In this document: piece after piece, positions 58,737-64,000 of the stretch
Layout: every line of letters begins with the position of its first letter
Position numbering within the stretch: the first letter of the stretch is position 1
NCBI GenBank assembly: GCA_026014745.1
Contig: JAOZHS010000002.1
Coordinates: 62,001-126,000, forward strand
Length of the DNA: 64,000 nucleotides
Reading direction: 5' to 3'
From: Candidatus Bathyarchaeota archaeon
GTDB taxonomy: Archaea > Thermoproteota > Bathyarchaeia > Bathyarchaeales > Bathycorpusculaceae
Translations under genes and position numbers: made by a program
Notes under the pieces: generated by a model
What the model saw: the letters and a program-made list of their open reading frames with translations, nothing else
The model's database searches: none
Told to the model about the DNA's origin: nothing

Positions 58737-60251
58737 ATGAAGAAATCTCTTTCCGCCATGTTCATTATTGTTATCCTTTCAATTTCTATATTAGCCGCAT
58801 GTACCCAAAACTTCATTGTAGAAGCTCAGGGCGTCTTGAACCCCCGCACTGATGGCTTGATGGCTTGGTGGAAACTTGATGAGGGCAGCGGAAGAACAGT
58901 GGCGGATTCTTCGGGCAATAATTATGACGGAACAATTACTGGATGTCAATGGGTGAAAAATGGAGGAATCACTTCTTTAGGTTTCAATGGCGCCCAATCA
59001 GATTTTGTCAGCCTTCCATCATTTGACCTACAAAACATAGATTCATTAACAGTAGTCTCTTGGATAAACTCAGATTTATCCAAAGTCGGGTTCATAGTAT
59101 TTCTTGGTGATTCAGGGACCGCAGAAATGGGCAACGGGGATTTGAGTGAGGAAACACAAAGGTTAAACCTCAATCCAGACCATGCTGGCTTTAGCGTTAA
59201 ATTATCTAATGGACACTGGGTAGGAGTTTCTTCTCCAGTCCCCATGCAACCTAATACGTGGCACCAAATTGTAGGAGTATGGGTTCGAGGAACTTCTTTG
59301 AAGGTTTATGTTGACGGCAGTTTAGCTGCCCAAACTGATGATGTAGCAAATTTGGGTCTGTTTAACTCAGGCTACGGATTTCCAAACTCACTTGGGATAT
59401 ATAGTCAAAATCTATGGAGTCAAATAGACTACTTCAAGGGACAAATGAGCAACGTCATGATTTATAGTAAGGCTTTGTCTGATCAGGAAATACAAACGCT
59501 CAACAGCCAGTTTGGTCAATCTTTGCATACACCATCGCTCACCCTTTCATGCACAAGTCAAACTTCACAGCAAGTCTTCAACGTTTTCAAGATTAGCGGC
59601 GACTTAACCTCTGATGGGATAGCAATTCCTAATGCGCCTGTTTATGTTTCATACAGTGTCACAAATGGAGAATCATGGCAAGACCTCACCTTGTTATACA
59701 CCGACGCAGACGGCACTTACTCAGCACTTTGGCTACCAACGGTGACAAGCAATTATCAAATAAAAGCCATCTACAAAGGAGACGAAAACAACTTAGGCGC
59801 GGTCAACACCATCAACATTGCCATACAGCCATCCGCCGACCAAAATGTCTTCTCAATATCGTCAAACTCAACCATAACCGCTCTATCCTTTAACCCAGAA
59901 AGCAAACAACTAAAGTTCAATGTTACAGGAGACGGCGGAACTAGCGGCTACACCTATGTTTTCATTCCAAACGCTCTACTAACCCCCGGCAACGAATTAA
60001 CCGTGCAATTGGACAATAGCCCAATTAACTATACCGTTAACCAGCAAGATAATGGGTGGCTTCTTTTCTTTGCATACCACCATAGCAGCCACGTGGTCAC
60101 TATAAGTTTAGATTTAACATCAGCAGAACCTAAAGCTTTTGACTTCAGCGAAATCGAGAACTACGTGTTGCTGGTGGTCATCGCTTGCACTGCAGCAGCT
60201 ATAACTGTTCTGTTAGCGGTTTTCAGAATGAGCAAAAAGAATACCCACTGA
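58737..60251 (+). CDS. LamG/concanavalin-like secreted protein with anchor
   Basis: 504 residues. Signal peptide MKKSLSAMFIIVILSISILA. LamG-type jelly roll (about 40-225): DGLMAWWKLDEGSGRTVADS, GFNGAQSDFVSLPSF, LTVVSWINS, WHQIVGVWVRGTSLKVYVDG, FKGQMSNVMIYSKALSDQEI. These jelly rolls bind glycans. Then an Ig-like/Big domain about 240-340 (FKISGDLTSDGIAIPNAPVY) and a further beta domain, a TM helix about 470-492, and a short basic tail RMSKKNTH. ATG 58737 is used, with the TATA-like box about 40 bp upstream. Sites of the TAGTCAA type precede it. Confidence 0.82.
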   Translation: MKKSLSAMFIIVILSISILAACTQNFIVEAQGVLNPRTDGLMAWWKLDEGSGRTVADSSGNNYDGTITGCQWVKNGGITSLGFNGAQSDFVSLPSFDLQNIDSLTVVSWINSDLSKVGFIVFLGDSGTAEMGNGDLSEETQRLNLNPDHAGFSVKLSNGHWVGVSSPVPMQPNTWHQIVGVWVRGTSLKVYVDGSLAAQTDDVANLGLFNSGYGFPNSLGIYSQNLWSQIDYFKGQMSNVMIYSKALSDQEIQTLNSQFGQSLHTPSLTLSCTSQTSQQVFNVFKISGDLTSDGIAIPNAPVYVSYSVTNGESWQDLTLLYTDADGTYSALWLPTVTSNYQIKAIYKGDENNLGAVNTINIAIQPSADQNVFSISSNSTITALSFNPESKQLKFNVTGDGGTSGYTYVFIPNALLTPGNELTVQLDNSPINYTVNQQDNGWLLFFAYHHSSHVVTISLDLTSAEPKAFDFSEIENYVLLVVIACTAAAITVLLAVFRMSKKNTH

Positions 60252-60359
60252 AACGTAAAGCGCACCTGTGGAGGAGTTTTGTCAGGGAAAACGAAGAAAT
60301 CAACCGTTAACTACGTGGCAATTCACAAATTTTAAATAAAGATAATCGAAACAAACAAA

Positions 60360-61256
60360 GTGGAAGGTTGTTCTGGGCTAGGTTTGGCAGAGATGACACG
60401 AACCGTTGATCTTTGCATGTGGGCTAAAAATGGAGAAAGAACGCTGCCCTTTGTTTTAGAACGGATTAACTCGGTAATTCCACGCGAAATGATTCATCAA
60501 AAAATCATGATTGACGACCACAGCACTGACAACACACCCGCTATTGGAAAAAAGTTCGGCTGGAACGTGATTCCAAATGAGGGGCATGGAATAGGGCACG
60601 CAGCCAACCTTGCTCTTAAAAAGGTTAAAACAGATGTTTTCTGCTCTTTTGAACAAGACCTACTACTCGCGCCAAATTGGTTTGAAGGCGTCTATCCGTT
60701 GATATTTAAAGAAAACACGGTGGTAGCGTCTGGTCTTCGATTTCTCTCAGCACCACGAGCAGCAAGAGACTTAGAAATATATATTTACAATGATTTATGC
60801 TCAAATTACTCTAAGGGACTAATTGATACACGACATTTCCCCCGAACAATCGATAATACAATCTATCGAACGGCTTTTTTGACAAACATGGGGGGCTTTG
60901 ATTTTCTTCGAAGTGGGGGAGGACAGGACAGCCGCTTAAGCCAAAAAATTCTAAGAACCGCCTATTCATGGAAAGTCAACTATAACGTGATTTCGGTGCA
61001 TTTGCGACCTAACAGTTACCTCAATGAGCTACGACATCAAAAATGGTATGCAACCACCATGTCTGAGATTTTGCAGCCATTCAATATTGAACCGCCAATT
61101 GGTTCAACATTCTTCCGATTGGTTAAATCTCCCCTAACCTCTATCAAAATTGTTAAACGCACCAAAAATCCATCACTGACTATCTATTATCCAACTTTAC
61201 TAGTTATCCAGTTAATAGGTTTCTTGCAGGGCAAAAAATTCGCTAACCCAGTCTAG
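60360..61256 (+). CDS. Family 2-like glycosyltransferase
   Basis: 298 residues, GT-A fold. Core: TVDLCMWAKNGERTLPFVLE near the start, IMIDDHSTDNTPAIGKKFGW (about 49-68, the D-x-S-x-D-x-T GT2 motif), GIGHAANLALKKVKTDVFCS (about 77-96) then FEQDLLLAP (DxD-like), and RTAFLTNMGGFDFLRSGGGQDSRLSQKI (acceptor side, about 178-205). The C-terminal hydrophobic patch YYPTLLVIQLIGFLQG may attach to the membrane. GTG 60360 lies about 25 bp after TATA-like TTTTAAATA (about 60329-60337), nearly leaderless. Likely S-layer or surface glycan synthesis; sugar not determinable. Confidence 0.82.
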   Translation: MEGCSGLGLAEMTRTVDLCMWAKNGERTLPFVLERINSVIPREMIHQKIMIDDHSTDNTPAIGKKFGWNVIPNEGHGIGHAANLALKKVKTDVFCSFEQDLLLAPNWFEGVYPLIFKENTVVASGLRFLSAPRAARDLEIYIYNDLCSNYSKGLIDTRHFPRTIDNTIYRTAFLTNMGGFDFLRSGGGQDSRLSQKILRTAYSWKVNYNVISVHLRPNSYLNELRHQKWYATTMSEILQPFNIEPPIGSTFFRLVKSPLTSIKIVKRTKNPSLTIYYPTLLVIQLIGFLQGKKFANPV

Positions 61257-61393
61257 CAAAGTGATTGAATCCATCACGCCAAAGGCCATTTTTGTTGGCT
61301 AATTGTTTTTGGGAACAACACCTTATTGAGGACGAAACGGAATATTATATTCTGTCTAACTTTTTGGGGATTCACCTGTCCTGAGGGTTACGT

Positions 61394-62662
61394 TTGTTAG
61401 AGGTTGATTTGAAAACAAGAATCAGACTTGAGGATTTTGAAGGCATTGTGCCGGAAGACCAAATTCAAAGCGTACACGCGTTAGGCGAAAAGCTAAAGGG
61501 CAAATCAGTCACGCACGTGAACTCAACCTCATTTGGCGGGGGAGTAGCAGAGATTTTGCAGAATATGATTCCGCTTATGCGGGAGGCAGGCTTGGATGTG
61601 AAGTGGGAAGTCATAGAAGCCGACCCCGATTTTTTTAATATAACAAAGAAAATTCACAACGCCTTACAAGGAGCCAACCTTGACCTCAGCAAAGAAGAAA
61701 AAAGGGCATATCTGGAGGTCAACAGGATGAACAGCGAGACAACGGAATTGGGCAGCGACATCGTCATGGTGCATGATGCTCAACCAGTTGCGCTTATTGC
61801 ATTCTGCCCTAACAGAGACAACTGTTGGATTTGGCGGTGCCATGTTGACCTCTCCACGCCCAATCTATCTGTCTGGAACTTTCTAGAACCCTACGTCGCA
61901 CGCTATGACGCCACGGTTTTTACATCCAAAGAATACGTCATGCCCAGCTTGGTTGTTCCTACGCTTTCTATAAGACCGCCATCCATTAACCCCCTTAACG
62001 AAAAAAACAGAGAACTAACCGAATCAGAGAAACTAGAGGTGTTAGAGCGGTTCGGGGTGAAACCTGACCAGCCAATCCTCACGCAGGTAGGACGATTCGA
62101 CCCTTGGAAGGACCCTTGCGGCGCAATTGATGTTTACAGGCGCGTCAAAGAGCAGTTTGAAACGGTTCAGCTTTTGCTCATTGGGGGGATGGCAACGGAT
62201 GACCCCGAAGGTATGCGATACTTCAAAGAAGCCCAACGCCATGCCGCCGGTGACCCAGACATTCACCTTATTTTGACGGATTCAAAAGGCATCAAAGATG
62301 TCGAGGTTAACGCTTTTCAACGCGCCTCGCAAGTGGCGCTTCAGATGTCCACGCGTGAAGGTTTCGGCTTAACAGTGGCTGAAGCCCTCTGGAAGGGTGT
62401 TCCGGTGGTGGGAAGAAGGGTTGGCGGAGTTCCACTTCAAATCGTGGACGGCGAGAATGGCTTTCTTGTCGGTAGTGTGGAGCAGGCTGCTGAGCGAACC
62501 TTGTACCTGTTGAAGAATAGGGAGAGGGCTAAGCAGATGGGTGCCAGCGGGAAAGAGAGGGTGCGGGAACACTTTTTGATTATTAGCCATATCCGCGATT
62601 ACTTACTGCTGTTTAACAGCCTGCTAAGCGTCAAACAGCCATTTAGTGGTAAGACGCTGTAA
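61394..62662 (+). CDS. treT: Trehalose synthase-type glycosyltransferase (TreT-like, GT4)
   Basis: 422 residues, two Rossmann domains (GT-B). N-terminal HVNSTSFGGGVAEILQNMIP (about 41-60; TreT hallmark SFGGGVAEIL), WEVIEADPDFFNITKKIHNA, VMVHDAQPVALI, IWRCHVDLSTPN. C-terminal donor site: QVGRFDPWKDPCGAIDVYRR (about 234-253), LLIGGMATDDPEG, MSTREGFGLTVAEALWKGVP (about 317-336, EGFGLTxxEAL) and GRRVGGVPLQIVDGENGFLV. Makes trehalose from NDP-glucose and glucose in characterised TreT; substrate is inferred from family. TTG 61394. Osmoprotection or compatible solute. Confidence 0.88.
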   Translation: MLEVDLKTRIRLEDFEGIVPEDQIQSVHALGEKLKGKSVTHVNSTSFGGGVAEILQNMIPLMREAGLDVKWEVIEADPDFFNITKKIHNALQGANLDLSKEEKRAYLEVNRMNSETTELGSDIVMVHDAQPVALIAFCPNRDNCWIWRCHVDLSTPNLSVWNFLEPYVARYDATVFTSKEYVMPSLVVPTLSIRPPSINPLNEKNRELTESEKLEVLERFGVKPDQPILTQVGRFDPWKDPCGAIDVYRRVKEQFETVQLLLIGGMATDDPEGMRYFKEAQRHAAGDPDIHLILTDSKGIKDVEVNAFQRASQVALQMSTREGFGLTVAEALWKGVPVVGRRVGGVPLQIVDGENGFLVGSVEQAAERTLYLLKNRERAKQMGASGKERVREHFLIISHIRDYLLLFNSLLSVKQPFSGKTL

Positions 62663-62748
62663 GCTAAGACCACGGTTTTGTGTTGTTGTCTTTACGTAGC
62701 CACAAAGCCTTATGAAAACCAAGTTTTCTGTGAAAAGTGGTGTAATTG

Positions 62749-62961
62749 ATGACTAAACCCGATTCGCCCGCTCCAAAAAAACCTCGTGACCCTAAAAGAG
62801 TTGCTGTTTCCCCCTCGTCGCCTGAAAATCCGCCTTCACCTAAACCATTAAACCGTCCTAACCCAGAAAAGTTTACATGTCTAACCTGCGGCGAAACCTT
62901 TAGCACCCGAGAAGAACTCAGTTTGCATATGGAGATGGCGCATCACACTCGGATGCGTTGA
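62749..62961 (+). CDS. Small C2H2 zinc finger protein
   Basis: 70 residues. Pro/Ser/Lys-rich N-terminal tail (KPDSPAPKKPRDPKRVAVSP, SSPENPPSPKPLNRPNPEK) and one classical C2H2 finger FTCLTCGETFSTREELSLHM then EMAHH (Cys-x2-Cys...His-x4-His with hydrophobic F and L). ATG 62749, one codon after an in-frame TTG. Archaeal single-finger proteins are often DNA- or RNA-binding regulators; the tail is disordered and basic. Function unknown. Confidence 0.82.
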   Translation: MTKPDSPAPKKPRDPKRVAVSPSSPENPPSPKPLNRPNPEKFTCLTCGETFSTREELSLHMEMAHHTRMR

Positions 62962-63007
62962 AGAGAATTGTCTACATAAAGATTATTCGCAAGTTTACTG
63001 ACAAAAG

Positions 63008-63027
63008 AAGTCAAGAAAAATTGACTA
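63008..63027. promoter_or_regulatory. Orphan TAGTCAA-type site near nusA 3' end
   Basis: AAGTCAA-GAAAAA-TTGACTA, close to the distal site at 37374-37393. No obvious TATA box or gene starts just downstream on either strand, so it may be a decayed or unused copy. It lies in the gap between the C2H2 gene and nusA. Confidence 0.5.
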
Positions 63028-63144
63028 AGAGAAGTAGAGGGAAGCTGGAGGCTAAACGGGCAACCCGTTACAGGACTATAGGTAACATTACGTATCGAAT
63101 CAGCGACGGCTCATCGCCTAGTCAGCCGACAATGCGGCTATAAC

Positions 63145-63582
63145 TTAGGTAATGCTCACGTTCTGAATGTCAAAGTAACGCTTTGCTAAAAAGCGCAAAC
63201 GTTCGGCGTTTTTGCCGTTTTTACCTATTGCGACGCCCTTGTCTTTGGGGTTAACGGTTATGACAGCCATCTTTTTGCCGTCAGTACGTTCGGTGACGCG
63301 GATTTCGCGGACTGTGGCGGGTTTGAGAGCGTTTTTCATGAAGGTAACGGGATCTTCGCTGTATTCGATGATTTCGTGTTTTTTGCCGGTCATGCGTTCG
63401 AGGGTGTGGATGTTACGTCCGCCTTTTCCTATGGCGACGCCCACTTGGCCTTGGTTGACGATGAATATTGCCCGTTCTTGTTCTTCGTCTATGATGCAGT
63501 CTTTTACGCTTGCGCCGCTGATGCTTTCAAACAATGCTATGTACCGCATTTCGTCGCAGGTAATTTTTATGCCAGTTGTCAG
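63145..63582 (-). CDS. nusA: NusA-like transcription factor (archaeal, KH domains)
   Basis: About 145 residues from a CTG start. Two KH domains: DCIIDEEQERAIFIVNQGQV with GVAIGKGGRNIHTLERMTGK (first GxxG), and AVITVNPKDKGVAIGKNGKN with AERLRFLAKRY (second GxxG). Archaeal NusA has only the KH part, not the S1 or N-terminal domain of bacteria. Start: the ATG at 63549 leaves out the family N-terminus TTGIKITCDEMRYIALFE; CTG 63582-63580 with GGAGG 7 nt upstream restores it. Follows rpl30e by 34 bp, as usual in archaea. The expected rps12 does not follow here. Confidence 0.9.
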   Translation of the reverse strand: MTTGIKITCDEMRYIALFESISGASVKDCIIDEEQERAIFIVNQGQVGVAIGKGGRNIHTLERMTGKKHEIIEYSEDPVTFMKNALKPATVREIRVTERTDGKKMAVITVNPKDKGVAIGKNGKNAERLRFLAKRYFDIQNVSIT

Positions 63583-63616
63583 TTTTTTTCCTCCAATATT
63601 ATATTATCTTAAATTT

Positions 63617-63934
63617 TTATTCTTCTGTTGGTGCTGTCTCGACTATCTTGAGAATATCTGAGTCCCCAGTTTCGCGGATGCTAAGAGCAGAGATAATGAA
63701 GAGTTTGCTGCAGACTTCAGCGAGATCCATTGAGCCACCTTTGTAGGTTATCACGGGAACCTTTGAGATTTCTCCATAGTATTCGATTTCTTCTTTTATG
63801 TCTTGTGGACAGTTGTTGGCTAAAACAATCATTTTAGCCTTGCCAGTTTTGGCGTTCTGCAATGCAACATTGGCTCCGAAAGAGACTTTGCCAGTTTTCA
63901 CTGCTGACGCTAATGCTTTATCTATGTCTATCAT
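63617..63934 (-). CDS. rpl30e: Ribosomal protein L30e
   Basis: 105 residues, L7Ae/L30e RNA-binding fold. Key stretch: IDKALASAVKTGKVSFGANV, KMIVLANNCPQDIKEEIEYY, then VPVITYKGGSMDLAEVCSKL (family motif) and FIISALSIRETGDSDIL. ATG 63934 overlaps the rpoA2 stop (ATGA). Gene order rpoA2-rpl30e-nusA is conserved in archaea, supporting the call. Confidence 0.95.
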   Translation of the reverse strand: MIDIDKALASAVKTGKVSFGANVALQNAKTGKAKMIVLANNCPQDIKEEIEYYGEISKVPVITYKGGSMDLAEVCSKLFIISALSIRETGDSDILKIVETAPTEE

Positions 63935-64000
63935 TCAGTTTTTCCTCCATCTTTTTCTTGTCTTTCGAAAGTTGACATGTACAATTCAACTAGGCCTGTG
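63931..64000 (-). CDS. rpoA2: RNA polymerase subunit A'' C-terminus (partial)
   Basis: The open minus frame at the window edge reads TGLVELYMSTFERQEKDGGK then TE and TGA (63933-63931). The block GTGLVELYM is the characteristic end of archaeal RpoA''. The rest lies beyond the window. Overlaps rpl30e by ATGA. Confidence 0.85.
   Translation of the reverse strand, partial: TGLVELYMSTFERQEKDGGKTE

Noticed and set aside
62958-63143. Plus ORF of 61 codons between the C2H2 gene and nusA
   Set aside because: TTG start, no RBS, and the TAGTCAA-type regulatory palindrome lies inside it; likely non-coding.

Overview
The window is archaeal chromosome, most likely from the TACK lineage Bathyarchaeia (inference). 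Evidence for archaea: an archaeal-type SRP (7S) RNA, the RpoA''-L30e-NusA block, Cdc6/Orc1, NucS with a PCNA-binding tail, pyruvoyl-dependent arginine decarboxylase, ApgM-type phosphoglycerate mutase, an Lhr-type helicase, TreT, TATA boxes about 25 nt before many starts, and short or absent leaders. FtsZ together with these genes and many Thr/Pro-linked surface proteins fits Bathyarchaeia. No rRNA gene or CRISPR array was seen.

Layout. 1-2751: ABC exporter, PH-domain membrane protein and HTH regulator, with a nearly identical operator before the regulator and before the ABC genes. 2885-8360: small membrane ORF, secreted protein, tRNA-Lys, DUF362 protein, TrmO, wHTH/DUF5752 protein, kelch protein, CutA. 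8364-14270: trp operon trpEG(fusion)-D-C-B-A behind a TGTACA-type operator; trpF is absent. 14325-18248: giant nine-repeat surface protein. 18543-22505: a compact RiPP-like cluster (short precursor, two radical SAM/SPASM enzymes, one B12-type radical SAM enzyme). 22714-29463: Zn-ribbon miniprotein, SRP RNA, beta-helix surface protein, FtsZ, two small unknowns, ApgM. 29872-35772: Lhr helicase, HAD hydrolase, wHTH, phosphoesterase, TPR and GYD proteins. 35870-39357: surface protein and moaCBA. 39516-43876: small KGG-like protein, coiled-coil miniprotein and a 1,324-residue phage-tail-fibre-like protein with an S74 chaperone domain. 44421-49463: ArsR-type regulator, Cdc6, toroid/membrane protein, PvlArgDC, NucS. 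49530-54806: methyltransferase, membrane-anchored HTH regulator and a divergent three-gene surface operon. 55142-58511: SMC5/6-like ATPase with candidate kleisin and KITE subunits. 58737-64000: LamG surface protein, two glycosyltransferases, C2H2 protein, NusA, L30e, end of rpoA2.

How parts work together. An inverted-repeat site, TAGTCAA-N6-TTGACKA, lies just upstream of the TATA-like box of four surface-protein transcription units (3230, 37303, 51594, 58737), usually as tandem pairs. The membrane-anchored HTH regulator at 50054-51349 diverges from one of these units. Its ectodomain end resembles that of the secreted protein at 3230-4417, which also carries the site. This suggests a cell-surface regulon sensed at the membrane. 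The SMC-kleisin-KITE-like trio and the RiPP-like cluster are the other two systems most worth testing. Two dispersed non-coding repeat families (three and two copies) fill intergenic regions.
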